Source of the DNA: Dehalobacter restrictus DSM 9455
Lineage (GTDB): Bacteria; Bacillota; Desulfitobacteriia; Desulfitobacteriales; Syntrophobotulaceae
Assembly (NCBI RefSeq): GCF_000512895.1
Contig: NZ_CP007033.1
Coordinates: forward strand, 1,084,001-1,148,000
Reading direction: 5' to 3'
Length of the DNA: 64,000 nt
Positions 26,950 through 36,584 of the stretch are shown here, piece after piece (position 1 is the first letter of the stretch; every line of letters begins with the position of its first letter). The position numbers were made by a program, and so were the translations under genes. The notes below the pieces were generated by a model. The model was not told the DNA's origin and ran no database searches. It saw only the letters and a program-made list of their open reading frames with translations.

Positions 26950-28029
26950 TTGAAACGTAGGATTACGCGAGAAGTGAAAATCGGATCGGTGGCGATTGGC
27001 GGTAGTAATCCGGTCGTGATTCAGTCGATGACCAATACGGATACCCGGGATGTTCAAGCCACCCTCAATCAGATCAGGCACTTGGCTGGCATTGGCTGTG
27101 AGATTATCCGGATAGCTGTCTTAAATGAGCAGGCTGCGCTTGCATTGAAAGACATCTGCAGCCTAAGTCCGATCCCGGTAGTTGCGGATATTCACTTTGA
27201 CTACCGGCTTGCACTTAAAGCTGTTGCAAATGGGGTTCATGGACTCCGGATCAATCCGGGAAATATTGGTGAGCGCTGGAAAGTACAAGAGGTGATCAAC
27301 GCGGTCCGCGAAAGAAACATCCCGATCCGGATCGGAGTCAATACCGGATCTCTGGAAAAGGAAATCCTTGAGAAATACGGCGGACCGACCGCGGAAGGGA
27401 TGGTCGAAAGCGCTTTGGGCCATGTCGGCATCCTGGAACAGGAAAACTATCATCATATCAAGATCTCCCTGAAATCGTCCCATGTTCCGTTGATGATTGA
27501 CGCTTACCGCATGATTGCCCATCGGGTGGACTATCCGCTGCATGTCGGGGTAACCGAAGCCGGTACGGTCAGATCCGGGGTGGTAAAGTCTGCAATCGGC
27601 ATAGGAACACTTCTGGCTGAAGGCATCGGCGATACGATCAGAGTCTCACTGACAGGCGATCCTGCAGCAGAGATTCCGGTTGCCCAGCAGATTCTGCGGG
27701 TACTGGATCTTAAGAAAGGCGGATTCGAATTAATCAGTTGTCCGACCTGCGGCAGGACTCAGGTGGATTTAGTTCATCTGGCAGAGGAAGTAGAACAGAG
27801 ACTTGAAGCTTTACCGGCACCATCCAAGAGCGTATCCATAGCCGTGATGGGCTGTGTGGTCAATGGCCCTGGGGAAGCCCGGGAAGCCGATTTTGGCATT
27901 GCAGGAGGAAAAGGCAGGGGGCTGCTTTTTGCACGGGGTGAGGTCATCGCACAGCTGCCTGAAGATGAATTAGTGCCGGCTTTGATGGAGAAAATCGAAG
28001 ACGATTTAAGTCTATCAGAAAAACACTAA
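26950..28029 (+). CDS. ispG: 4-hydroxy-3-methylbut-2-en-1-yl diphosphate synthase
   Basis: The start is TTG 26950 (LKRRITREVKIG). AGGAGGG lies 8 bp upstream, while the longer frame from 26860 runs through repeat C. The 359-residue enzyme has the TIM-barrel signature VVIQSMTNTDTRDV and the 4Fe-4S ligands in CPTCGRTQVDL and GCVVNGPGEAREAD. It is a MEP-pathway step with dxr. A 12-bp inverted repeat covers its 3' end. Confidence 0.96.
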   Translation: MKRRITREVKIGSVAIGGSNPVVIQSMTNTDTRDVQATLNQIRHLAGIGCEIIRIAVLNEQAALALKDICSLSPIPVVADIHFDYRLALKAVANGVHGLRINPGNIGERWKVQEVINAVRERNIPIRIGVNTGSLEKEILEKYGGPTAEGMVESALGHVGILEQENYHHIKISLKSSHVPLMIDAYRMIAHRVDYPLHVGVTEAGTVRSGVVKSAIGIGTLLAEGIGDTIRVSLTGDPAAEIPVAQQILRVLDLKKGGFELISCPTCGRTQVDLVHLAEEVEQRLEALPAPSKSVSIAVMGCVVNGPGEAREADFGIAGGKGRGLLFARGEVIAQLPEDELVPALMEKIEDDLSLSEKH

Positions 28030-28050
28030 ACATTTTCTGATAGATCTTTA
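28011..28050 (+). terminator. Terminator overlapping the ispG 3' end
   Basis: TCTATCAGAAAA (28011-28022) and TTTTCTGATAGA (28033-28044) are perfect inverted repeats. The last ispG codons lie in the 5' arm and loop, and TCTTT follows. Confidence 0.7.
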
Positions 28051-28157
28051 AAAATAAATCAGCGGTTTTCCGGTTGTTTAATCCTGTGTGAAAATGGTAA
28101 TATTGAAGAGCAAGAACTTTTTAAGAGCAAGCACTTGTTGAAAGGAAGAAATAAACA

Positions 28158-29882
28158 ATGAAAGTTAGCCAATTATTGAATCCGACCTTGCGGGAAGTGC
28201 CTGCAGAAGCCGAAGTGATCAGTCACCAGCTCATGCTGAGAGCCGGATTTATCCGCAAAGCTGCAGCCGGGATTTATACATATCTTCCTCTGGGACTCAG
28301 AGTAATTAAAAAGATCGAGCAAATCGTGCGCGAAGAGATGGATGCCAAAGGCGGGCAGGAAGTCATGCTGCCGATTGTCCAGCCGGCTGAGCTGTGGAAA
28401 GAAACCGGACGCTGGGATGTCTATGGTCCGGAGATGTTCCGATTAAAAGACCGGCATGACCGGGAATTCTGTCTCGGACCCACGCATGAAGAAGTCATCA
28501 CCGACTTGGTCAGAAGTGAAGTCCGTTCCTACAAACAGCTGCCGCTCCTTCTGTACCAGATTCAAAATAAATACCGTGATGAAAGAAGACCACGTTTCGG
28601 ACTGATGCGCGGCAGAGAATTTATCATGAAGGACTTATATTCTTTTGACAGGGATCCTGAAGGTTCCAGGGAAAGCTACCGCAAGATGTATGAGGCTTAT
28701 GAACGGATTTTTACGCGCTGTGGGCTGACTTTCCGTGCTGTCGAGGCAGATGCCGGTGCGATTGGCGGAACAGGCGGAACCCATGAATTTATGGTGCTGG
28801 CCGAATCCGGAGAGGCTGCGGTGGTATTCTGTCCAGATTGCGATTATGCCGCCAATGTCGAGAAAGCTGAATGTCTGCCGCATCCAGACACTGATCAGGA
28901 TATTCTGGCAGGCCGGACAGGTGAGGTTCATACCCCCAATATTAAAACGATTGACCAGCTGGCTGATTTCTTAAAAATCAACAAGTCTTCTCTGATAAAA
29001 ACGCTTTTGTATAAAGGCGACGACCGTTTTATACTTGTCCTGGTTAGGGGAGACCGGGAAGTCAATGAAATCAAGGTCAATAATATGCTCGGACCGTTCC
29101 TGAACCTCAGAATGGCTGACCCGGAGGAAGTCCGAGAGGTTTTCAACTGCGAGCACGGGTTCATCGGACCGGTTGGACTTAAGGATGTCTATGTTGCCGC
29201 AGACCTTGAAGTAGCTGAGATGAAACAGGGAGTCTGCGGAGCCAATAAAAAAGATTATCATCTGCTCGGTGTTGCTTGCGGAAAGGATTTTATTCCTGCC
29301 AAAATAGCAGACCTCAGAATGGTAACGCCGGGTGAACCCTGCCCGAAATGCCAGGGACGGCTCCAGGAAGCCCGTGGGATTGAAGTCGGACAAGTCTTCA
29401 ACCTTGGCACGAAATACAGTCAGGCCCTTCAGGCAACCTACCTCGACGATACTGGTAAGGAAAAGGTCTGCTATATGGGCTGCTATGGGATAGGCGTCAG
29501 CAGAACAATGGCTGCCGCCATTGAGCAGAATTATGATGAGAACGGAATTATCTGGCCGATGCCGATTGCCCCGTATCATTGTATTATCGTCCCGGTTTCC
29601 TTAAAGGACGAAAATGTCGTTGCCACTGCTGAACGGCTTTATGAAGAATTAAAAGCCCTCGGAATCGAGACAGTATACGATGACAGGGACGAACGTCCCG
29701 GCGTAAAATTCAAGGATGCGGATCTCGTCGGATATCCTCTAAGACTGACCATCGGCGCTAAAGCACTCGCTGAAGGCAAAGTTGAACTGTACAACAGAAG
29801 CACCCGGCAAGTTGAGCTGGTTGAGGCGGACCGCGTTTGCAGTCTTGTAACAGAAATTATCAAAGAAGCCTGTCGTGTCTAG
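28158..29882 (+). CDS. proS: Prolyl-tRNA synthetase (bacterial type with editing insertion)
   Basis: The 574-residue class II enzyme has motif 1 PVxQPxxLW-like [12 protein letters not shown], motif 2 [16 protein letters not shown], and motif 3 [13 protein letters not shown] middle insertion (about residues 230-400) is the bacterial Ala-tRNA(Pro) editing domain. The C-terminal anticodon-binding domain carries [11 protein letters not shown]. It charges tRNA-Pro. No T-box was seen in the 128-bp upstream gap. Confidence 0.97.
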   Translation: MKVSQLLNPTLREVPAEAEVISHQLMLRAGFIRKAAAGIYTYLPLGLRVIKKIEQIVREEMDAKGGQEVMLPIVQPAELWKETGRWDVYGPEMFRLKDRHDREFCLGPTHEEVITDLVRSEVRSYKQLPLLLYQIQNKYRDERRPRFGLMRGREFIMKDLYSFDRDPEGSRESYRKMYEAYERIFTRCGLTFRAVEADAGAIGGTGGTHEFMVLAESGEAAVVFCPDCDYAANVEKAECLPHPDTDQDILAGRTGEVHTPNIKTIDQLADFLKINKSSLIKTLLYKGDDRFILVLVRGDREVNEIKVNNMLGPFLNLRMADPEEVREVFNCEHGFIGPVGLKDVYVAADLEVAEMKQGVCGANKKDYHLLGVACGKDFIPAKIADLRMVTPGEPCPKCQGRLQEARGIEVGQVFNLGTKYSQALQATYLDDTGKEKVCYMGCYGIGVSRTMAAAIEQNYDENGIIWPMPIAPYHCIIVPVSLKDENVVATAERLYEELKALGIETVYDDRDERPGVKFKDADLVGYPLRLTIGAKALAEGKVELYNRSTRQVELVEADRVCSLVTEIIKEACRV

Positions 29883-29950
29883 AGCCACGTTTTCAAAATC
29901 TTACACAAATTGTTGATTATTGAGTATTAAAAAACCGTTATGTATGGCAG

Positions 29951-30073
29951 GTCTGGGGGCCACAATACCGCTTTTCGGCCGTTGCGTCTTCCTTGACGCG
30001 TCGCTCCTTGCCATCCATGGCCGTCAAAAGGCCGTGCTTCGCCATCCAGGCGCGGGAACTGTGGCCCCCAGAC
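29951..30073 (-). repeat. Palindromic intergenic element, copy D (long variant)
   Basis: Arms 29951-29966 and 30058-30073 pair with one mismatch. On the minus strand it shows the family end block ACGGCCGAAAAGCGG and the inner hairpin GCGTC-AAGGAA-GACGC, whose bases differ from the other copies but still pair. The middle is longer than in copies A, C and E. Confidence 0.8.
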
Positions 30074-30209
30074 TGATCTTAGGGTTATTCAAGCAAGTCT
30101 GCATGTCAGAATGTAGATTATTCTTGAGAATTTATTAAAAGAAAAGAACAGTGTACTCGTTATACTTCTCAAAGTTACATGCTTAATTTAAGCAAACATT
30201 ATAATCTTA

Positions 30210-30253
30210 TTATCCAAAGATTATCCAAAGATTATCCAAAGATTATCCAAAGA
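30210..30253 (+). repeat. Four tandem 11-bp repeats
   Basis: TTATCCAAAGA occurs four times head to tail without mismatch, ending 4 bp before element E. Confidence 0.92.
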
Positions 30254-30257
30254 TTCA

Positions 30258-30363
30258 GTCTGTGTGCCACAATTCCAGCGTCAAGCGGAGCATGGAGTGC
30301 GAAGCGCGGCCTTTTGTGTCATGGATGACACAACGGCCGAAAGCGGATTTGTGGCATACAGAC
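30258..30363 (+). repeat. Palindromic intergenic element, copy E
   Basis: Arms start GTCTGTGTGCCACAA (30258-) and end at 30363, pairing with one wobble. The core matches copy A closely (CAGCGTCAAGCGGAGCATGGA), with the inner hairpin TGTGTC-ATGGAT-GACACA nested in CGGCC/GGCCG. It is in opposite orientation to D. The 29883-30445 gap holds no gene besides these repeats. Confidence 0.85.
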
Positions 30364-30374
30364 CAACCCCAAAT

Positions 30375-30398
30375 AAGTTACATAGTAAGTTACATAGT
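30375..30398 (+). repeat. 12-bp tandem duplication after element E
   Basis: AAGTTACATAGT occurs twice in a row (30375-30386, 30387-30398), about 50 bp before polC. Confidence 0.85.
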
Positions 30399-30445
30399 AA
30401 TATGCAGTGATGTGAAATTGCGTTTGGATACAGAGGAGGCATTCA

Positions 30446-33400
30446 TTGGTGTTAAATGCGGCAGTCAAACTGGAAGCAACACCGTTTTATCAGGAACTAC
30501 CAAGTGATGTCAGCATGAGGCTGGATACTTTTCTAAATTACATACTGCTGGAGAGGGTGGAGATTGTTCCTGAACAAAGAAAGTGGATACTCCATCTTTC
30601 TTTATCCTGTCCGGTCCAGGAAGAGATTCTGGGCCTCTTAACTGAATCCCTAAAGAAAAGATTAAATAGTGGGAACGAAAATAACGGAATCACGATTGAG
30701 ATAAAAACAAAAATGTCTCCCGATTTTACCCTAGAGATGCTTTGTCAAGAACATTGGCTGCAAATCATCCAGGATATTCACGAGAAAGTGCCTTCCCTTA
30801 AGGTCTGGCTGAATGCTTCCGTAAAATACGAGGTTGTTAATAACAGATTGACCTTCTTCGTTCCGAGCATGATGGCGATGGAATATTGTCAGTTGAAACA
30901 GGATAGTCTGGAAAGCTTCTTTCAGCAGAAATATGGTATGGAGGCAAGAATTTTCTGGGAAATTGAAGAGACTGCTGCTGAAGAAGAAATCTATTTTGAC
31001 GCGGAAAAAGAAGAGCAGAAGTATGTAGAGGAAATCCTGTCCAAAAAGTCTGAAGAGAAAAAAGAGAAGAAAGAGCAGAATGCTGTTTTGCTTGGCAGAG
31101 AGATAAAGGGTACGCCGGCTCCGTTAGCCGATATTCATGACGAGGAGAAACAGGTCATTGTAGAGGGTGAGGTCTGCGAAACAGAAATCAGACGATTAAA
31201 AAGCGGACGTCAATTATTGTCGTTCGGGTTGACAGACAAGACAAACTCAATAGGCTGCAAACTGTTCTTTGACGAAGGGAAAAAACCTCTGGAAATCAAC
31301 AAAGGTGACTGGCTCAGAGTGAAAGGGGCCGTGCAGTTCGATCGTTATACGACCGAGCTGACGTTGATGCCAAGGGATATGATGACTGTTTCGAAGACGT
31401 CCAAGCCGGATCTTGCGGAAGAGAAACGGGTTGAACTGCATCTGCACACCAAGCATTCGGAAATGGATGGTGTTTCATCGATCCAAAACATGGTGAAGCG
31501 AGCCGGTGAATGGGGACATACCGCGATTGCTGTAACAGACCACGGGGTCGTTCAGGCTTTCCCGGATGCAGCTGAAGCCGGGAAAAAGTACGGTGTCAAA
31601 ATCATCTATGGCATGGAAGGCTATTTGGTCGAGGATGCTGGAACTAATCCGGTCGAGTTGAGCCGCAGCCGTTCTTTTCATATTATTATTCTGGCTAAGG
31701 ATTATATCGGCTTAAAAAATCTGTATAAACTTGTTACCGCTTCCCATATGGAGTATTTTTACAGACGTCCCCGCATTCCACGTTCACTGCTTGATGCCCA
31801 CAGGGAAGGTTTGATCCTTGGTTCGGCCTGCGAATCAGGAGAACTGATGCGGGCAATCTTGCAAAAAAAAGATGCGGCAGAAATCAAAAAAATTGCTTTG
31901 TATTACGATTATCTGGAAATCCAGCCGCTGGGGAACAATCAGTTTATGCTGAAAAACGGTGAGGTTTCCAGTGAACAAGAATTGATCGATATTAATCGGC
32001 GCATTGTCTCTCTTAGCAAGGAACTTGGTATTCCTGTCGCGGCTACCTGTGACGTCCATTTTCTTGATAAGGAAGATGAAGTTTACCGAAGAATTTTGAT
32101 GGCCGGGAAAGGCTTTGCCGATGCCGATGAGCAGGCTCCGCTGTATTTCAGGTCAACGGATGAAATGCTCAAGGAATTTGCTTATCTTGATGAAGAGGAT
32201 GCCTATCGGGCGGTAGTTGCAACACCGAGAATGATTGCTGAACAGGTCGCTGAAATCAAACCGTTCCCGGACGACTTTTTTGAACCGAAGATTGAAGGCG
32301 CTGCCGATAAAATCCGGGATATGACGATGACCAGAGCGTATGAGCTGTACGGCAATCCTTTGCCGGAAATGGTTCAGAAAACCTTAAATAAGGAACTGGA
32401 TTCCATTATCGGCAACGGTTTTGCTGTGTTGTACCTGATTGCGCATCTGCTCGTAAAAAGATCGAACGAGGATGGTTATCTGGTCGGATCAAGGGGTTCC
32501 GTCGGTTCATCACTCGTCGCAACTTTTACCGGCATCACGGAGGTCAATCCGCTTCCGCCACACTATCGTTGTGCTAACCCGGAGTGTCTTTATTCAGAGT
32601 TTGTGACGGACGGAATCGCCGGAGCAGGTGTGGATCTGCCGGATAAAATATGTCCGCAGTGCGGCAGGGAACTGGTCAAAGACGGACATGACATCCCGTT
32701 TGAAACCTTCCTGGGCTTTAAAGGAGACAAGGTTCCTGATATCGATCTAAATTTCTCGGGAGAATATCAGCCCAGAGCTATGAAATACACCGAGGAGATA
32801 TTTGGCAAGGAAAATGTTTTTCGGGCCGGAACGATCTCCACGATTGCTGAAAAAACTGCCTATGGTTTTGTGAAAAATTACCTTGAAGAAAGAAAGGTCA
32901 AATATAACCAGACAGAACTGAACCGGCTGGTTAACGGCTGTACGGGCGTAAAAAGAACAACAGGACAGCACCCGGGAGGATTAATGGTTATCCCGAAAGA
33001 ATGCGATGTCTTTGATTTTACCCCGCTGCAAAGGCCAGCTAACGACACCTCCTCAGATATTATTACGACCCACTTCGACTACCATTCCATCTCCGGGCGT
33101 TTAACCAAACTGGACCTGCTCGGTCATGACGATCCGACGTCGATTAAAATGCTGGAGGACCTGACAGGGCTTGATGCCAAGAAAATCCGACTCGATGACA
33201 CGCAAACCCTCTCACTTTTTTCGAGTACGGATGCGCTTGACGTGACTGCGGAGGAAATCGGGTCCACGACCGGAACACTCGGTATCCCGGAATTTGGTAC
33301 AAAATTTGTAAGACAGATGCTGGAAGACACCAAACCTTCAAGCTTTTCCCATTTGGTCAGAATATCCGGACTTTCCCATGGTACGAATGTCTGGGTTGGC

Positions 33401-34162
33401 AATGCCCAGGACCTTGTCTTAAACGGTACAGCTGACATCTCCAACATTATTGCCTGCCGTGATGACATTATGATCTATTTGATTCAGATGGGACTTAATT
33501 CCAGCCATGCCTTTAAAATTATGGAGTCGGTCCGCAAGGGTAAAGGACTCAAAGATGAAGATATTGAGGCTATGAAAAAACAAAATGTTCCGGATTGGTA
33601 TATTGACTCTTGTCAGAAGATCAGCTATATGTTTCCGAAGGCCCATGCTGTAGCTTATGTGACAATGGCTTTCAGGATCGCTTGGTTTAAGATCAATTAT
33701 CCTGAAGCGTTTTATGCCACATTTTTTACCGTCAGGGCAGATGAGTTTGATGCGGAACTGATCTGCAGCGGTGTGAAAAAGTGCCGGGAGGCTATCAAAG
33801 AAATTGCCGCCAAAGGCAACAATGCAACGGCTAAGGACAAGAACCTGCAGACGATCCTTGAGATTGTGGTGGAAATGTACTGCCGGAAGATTAAGCTGCG
33901 CAAGGTTAATCTGTGGGAATCAGATGCGGTACGTTTTCAGGTAACACCTGATGGGCTCCTGCCGCCACTGTCATCCCTGCAGGGAGTCGGTGAAACGGCT
34001 GCGGCGAGTTTGGTCAAACTCAGGGAACATGGAACGATCAAATCTGTCGAAGATATCCAGGCCCGATCCAACGGAAAGATCAGCAAAACCGTCATTGAAA
34101 CGCTTCAGCAGCACGGGTGTCTGGAAGGGCTGCCCGATAAAAATCAGCTGAGTTTGTTTTAA
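30446..34162 (+). CDS. polC: DNA polymerase III alpha subunit PolC, lacking the embedded exonuclease
   Basis: An N-terminal domain is followed by an OB-fold (about residues 230-315, from VIVEGEVCETEIRRLKSGRQ), a PHP domain (VELHLHTKHSEMDG), and the C-family polymerase core (GSRGSVGSSLVATFTG, a Cys4 zinc site, PDIDLNFSGEYQP). PHP sequence continues uninterrupted from GMEGYLVEDAG into SRSFHIIILAKDYIGLKN, the place where Bacillus PolC carries its DEDD exonuclease. Length is 1238 against about 1437 residues, so the difference fits loss of that domain. TTG 30446 or GTG 30449 is the start, after GAGGAGG. It is the replicative polymerase. Confidence 0.93.
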   Translation: MVLNAAVKLEATPFYQELPSDVSMRLDTFLNYILLERVEIVPEQRKWILHLSLSCPVQEEILGLLTESLKKRLNSGNENNGITIEIKTKMSPDFTLEMLCQEHWLQIIQDIHEKVPSLKVWLNASVKYEVVNNRLTFFVPSMMAMEYCQLKQDSLESFFQQKYGMEARIFWEIEETAAEEEIYFDAEKEEQKYVEEILSKKSEEKKEKKEQNAVLLGREIKGTPAPLADIHDEEKQVIVEGEVCETEIRRLKSGRQLLSFGLTDKTNSIGCKLFFDEGKKPLEINKGDWLRVKGAVQFDRYTTELTLMPRDMMTVSKTSKPDLAEEKRVELHLHTKHSEMDGVSSIQNMVKRAGEWGHTAIAVTDHGVVQAFPDAAEAGKKYGVKIIYGMEGYLVEDAGTNPVELSRSRSFHIIILAKDYIGLKNLYKLVTASHMEYFYRRPRIPRSLLDAHREGLILGSACESGELMRAILQKKDAAEIKKIALYYDYLEIQPLGNNQFMLKNGEVSSEQELIDINRRIVSLSKELGIPVAATCDVHFLDKEDEVYRRILMAGKGFADADEQAPLYFRSTDEMLKEFAYLDEEDAYRAVVATPRMIAEQVAEIKPFPDDFFEPKIEGAADKIRDMTMTRAYELYGNPLPEMVQKTLNKELDSIIGNGFAVLYLIAHLLVKRSNEDGYLVGSRGSVGSSLVATFTGITEVNPLPPHYRCANPECLYSEFVTDGIAGAGVDLPDKICPQCGRELVKDGHDIPFETFLGFKGDKVPDIDLNFSGEYQPRAMKYTEEIFGKENVFRAGTISTIAEKTAYGFVKNYLEERKVKYNQTELNRLVNGCTGVKRTTGQHPGGLMVIPKECDVFDFTPLQRPANDTSSDIITTHFDYHSISGRLTKLDLLGHDDPTSIKMLEDLTGLDAKKIRLDDTQTLSLFSSTDALDVTAEEIGSTTGTLGIPEFGTKFVRQMLEDTKPSSFSHLVRISGLSHGTNVWVGNAQDLVLNGTADISNIIACRDDIMIYLIQMGLNSSHAFKIMESVRKGKGLKDEDIEAMKKQNVPDWYIDSCQKISYMFPKAHAVAYVTMAFRIAWFKINYPEAFYATFFTVRADEFDAELICSGVKKCREAIKEIAAKGNNATAKDKNLQTILEIVVEMYCRKIKLRKVNLWESDAVRFQVTPDGLLPPLSSLQGVGETAAASLVKLREHGTIKSVEDIQARSNGKISKTVIETLQQHGCLEGLPDKNQLSLF

Positions 34163-34179
34163 ACTGGACATTAGGAATA

Positions 34180-34208
34180 TTGCAGACGGAAACAGTATAT
34201 GATATAGT
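34180..34208 (+). promoter_or_regulatory. Promoter of the rimP-nusA-infB operon
   Basis: TTGCAG (34180-34185) and TATAGT (34203-34208) are 17 bp apart, downstream of polC. Confidence 0.5.
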
Positions 34209-34245
34209 AAAAGCAGGAATTTTATTCTAAGCAGATTTTTGGTTC

Positions 34246-34273
34246 AGAGTGGGGATTACCCACTCTTTCATTT
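34246..34273 (+). terminator. Terminator-like hairpin in the rimP leader
   Basis: AGAGTGGG (34246-34253) pairs with CCCACTCT (34259-34266), followed by TTCATTT. It is downstream of the predicted 34180-34208 promoter, so it may attenuate the operon as well as end polC transcripts. Confidence 0.7.
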
Positions 34274-34320
34274 GGTATGATGAAAAAATAAAAAATGCTT
34301 AACTCTAAAAGGAGTACACG

Positions 34321-34779
34321 ATGAGCAATTCTATTCTAAACAAAGTTAGAAGTTTGGCAGAGCCACTCGTAATGGAGCTGGGACTGGAATTCGTCGATGT
34401 CGAGTATGTTAAGGAAGGTGCTTACTGGTATCTGCGATTATATATTGATAAGGAAGGCGGAGTAGAGATTGACGACTGTGCCGAGGTAAGCCATCAAATT
34501 AATGAGGTTCTGGATAAAGAAAACCCGATTCCTCAGGCCTATATGCTGGAAGTCTCTTCTCCCGGAATTGAGAGACCGCTTAAAAAGAGAGAAGATTATA
34601 TTAAATATACAGGAAAGCTTGTCAGTATTAATACGACAGAAGTGTTTGAGGGATACAGCCGCTTTACCGGAAATTTAAAAGGACTGGCTGATGACCAGGT
34701 TATCCTAGAATATGAGGGGCGGAAGATTGCCATTCCTTTGTCGCTAATTGAAAAGGCCCATCTTACTTTTGATTTTTAA
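34321..34779 (+). CDS. rimP: Ribosome maturation factor RimP
   Basis: The 152 residues fit RimP: VMELGLEFVDVEYVKEG, then the conserved VSSPGIERPLKKREDY block. It assists 30S assembly. It heads the nusA operon, as in most Firmicutes. ATG 34321 follows AAGGAGT. Confidence 0.95.
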   Translation: MSNSILNKVRSLAEPLVMELGLEFVDVEYVKEGAYWYLRLYIDKEGGVEIDDCAEVSHQINEVLDKENPIPQAYMLEVSSPGIERPLKKREDYIKYTGKLVSINTTEVFEGYSRFTGNLKGLADDQVILEYEGRKIAIPLSLIEKAHLTFDF

Positions 34780-34806
34780 AATGATTTTGAGGAGGGATTC
34801 AGACAG

Positions 34807-36279
34807 ATGAACATGGAGTTCATTGAGGCAATTCACGAATTAGAAAAAGAAAAAGGTATTTCGACAGAGATATTGTTTGAAGCGATTGAAGCTGCTCTGA
34901 TATCGGCATATAAAAAGAACTTTTCCTCTTTACAGAATGTAAGGATCCATATAGACCGCTTGAATGGAGAAATTAAAGTATATGCCCGCAAAAACGTTGT
35001 GGAAATTGCGGATGATCCTCGCACCCAAATATCATTAGAAGAAGCTAAAAAAATGGACCCGAACTATTCAACTGAAGATATTGTTGAATTTGAAGTCACC
35101 CCGCGTGACTTTGGCCGCATCGCAGCGCAGACTGCTAAGCAGGTTGTTGTCCAAAGAATACGTGAGGCTGAACGTGGATTAATATACGATGAATATATTA
35201 ATCGCGAGGGAGATATTGTCACCGGTATTGTCCAACGCTATGAACAGCGTAACGTCATTGTGGATCTTGGCAAGGTGGAGGCCGTACTGCCTGCCTCAGA
35301 GCAGAATCCCGGAGTAAACTACCAGCCTTTTGAAAGAATCAAGGCCTATGTTGTTGAAGTGAAGAAAACGACCAAAGGCCCCCAAATTTTACTTTCCCGC
35401 ACCCATCCAGGACTGATCAAACGATTGTTTGAGCTGGAAGTTCCGGAGATTCACGATGGAATTGTAGAAATCAAAGCAGTTGCAAGGGAAGCAGGTGCAC
35501 GCTCTAAAATTGCCGTTTACTCGAAAGACAAAAACGTTGATCCGGTTGGAGCGTGTGTTGGACCAAAGGGCAGCAGGGTACAGAATATTGTGAATGAACT
35601 GAAAGGCGAAAAAATGGACATCATCAACTGGTCGGCTGATCCGATTGATTTTGTCTCCAATGCGCTTTCCCCGGCCAGAGTCCTGGGTGTTTATCCGCGG
35701 TATGAAGACAAGGTAACGTTGGTGGTCGTGCCGGACTATCAATTATCCCTCGCTATCGGGAAAGAAGGACAGAACGCCAGACTGGCTGCAAAGCTGACCG
35801 GCTGGAAAATCGATATTAAGAACGAAACGCAGGCGCTCGCTCAGAATTTGATCCCGGAAGACAGCTATCAGGATGAAGAATATGAGAGTGAGTACTATGA
35901 ACAGGCGTATGAACCCTATGAAGAAGGAGAATATACAGATTATGAAGACGAACCCTACGGCGATTATGTAGAAGGCGAGTATGAAGAATCTGAAGAAGAA
36001 TATCAGGAATATGATGAAGGCTATCAGGACTACACAGAAGAAGGATACGATGAATATGGTGACGGGAGTTATCAGGAGGACGAGGATAGCCAATACTACG
36101 ATGAATACGATGAATCTGCAGAATATGACGGCGATGAAAATGCCCGAAATGAAAACAGTGATGCTGATGTGTCATATTCAGAATTAGAATCACCTGCTAA
36201 TGAAGCTTCCCAAGTAGATGAACAGCAGGAAGCAGAGAAACCCAAGAAAAAGGCCAAATCTTCAAGCAAGAAAAAATAG
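34807..36279 (+). CDS. nusA: Transcription factor NusA with an acidic, Tyr-rich tail
   Basis: The N-terminal polymerase-binding domain, the S1 domain (about residues 135-200) and two KH domains (VGPKGSRVQNIV, IGKEGQNARLAAKL) are in order. After about residue 355 an unusual ~135-residue tail follows, dense in Glu, Tyr and Asp (EEYESEYYEQ-like), ending in a Lys run. NusA modulates pausing and termination. The tail is much longer than in Bacillus NusA and has no recognised domain. Confidence 0.95.
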   Translation: MNMEFIEAIHELEKEKGISTEILFEAIEAALISAYKKNFSSLQNVRIHIDRLNGEIKVYARKNVVEIADDPRTQISLEEAKKMDPNYSTEDIVEFEVTPRDFGRIAAQTAKQVVVQRIREAERGLIYDEYINREGDIVTGIVQRYEQRNVIVDLGKVEAVLPASEQNPGVNYQPFERIKAYVVEVKKTTKGPQILLSRTHPGLIKRLFELEVPEIHDGIVEIKAVAREAGARSKIAVYSKDKNVDPVGACVGPKGSRVQNIVNELKGEKMDIINWSADPIDFVSNALSPARVLGVYPRYEDKVTLVVVPDYQLSLAIGKEGQNARLAAKLTGWKIDIKNETQALAQNLIPEDSYQDEEYESEYYEQAYEPYEEGEYTDYEDEPYGDYVEGEYEESEEEYQEYDEGYQDYTEEGYDEYGDGSYQEDEDSQYYDEYDESAEYDGDENARNENSDADVSYSELESPANEASQVDEQQEAEKPKKKAKSSSKKK

Positions 36280-36317
36280 GCTTCAGTGACCAAAAGTAAT
36301 TCCTGAAAGGTGAGAAA

Positions 36318-36584
36318 ATGAAGGTACGAAAAATCCCTCTGCGCATGTGTCTTGGCTGCCAGGAAATGAAACCAAAAAAAGAATTATTGAGAATCGTGAA
36401 AACATCTGAGGGAGTATTGGAATTTGATCCTTCTTCCAAGAAAAATGGGCGTGGAGCTTACCTTTGCCAGTGTCCAGATTGTCTGATAAAAGCTCTGAAA
36501 CAAAACCGTTTTGAAAAAACTTTTGGCATCAAACCGACCAAAGAGATGCTGGCCGAAATTGAAAGGCAGATGAATTCTTCTTGA
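36318..36584 (+). CDS. ylxR: YlxR family RNA-binding protein (RnpM)
   Basis: RKIPLRMCLGCQEMKPKKEL at the N-terminus and GRGAYLC are the YlxR signatures. Homologues bind RNase P RNA and modulate its activity. The stop overlaps the start of the L7Ae-family gene (TTGA), so the pair is translationally coupled. Confidence 0.92.
   Translation: MKVRKIPLRMCLGCQEMKPKKELLRIVKTSEGVLEFDPSSKKNGRGAYLCQCPDCLIKALKQNRFEKTFGIKPTKEMLAEIERQMNSS

Noticed and set aside
28971-29579. 202-codon antisense frame inside proS
   Set aside because: No ribosome binding site or recognisable family; proS on the other strand is clear.
30262-30507. 81-codon frame over repeat E and the polC start
   Set aside because: It translates the palindromic element and has no ribosome binding site.
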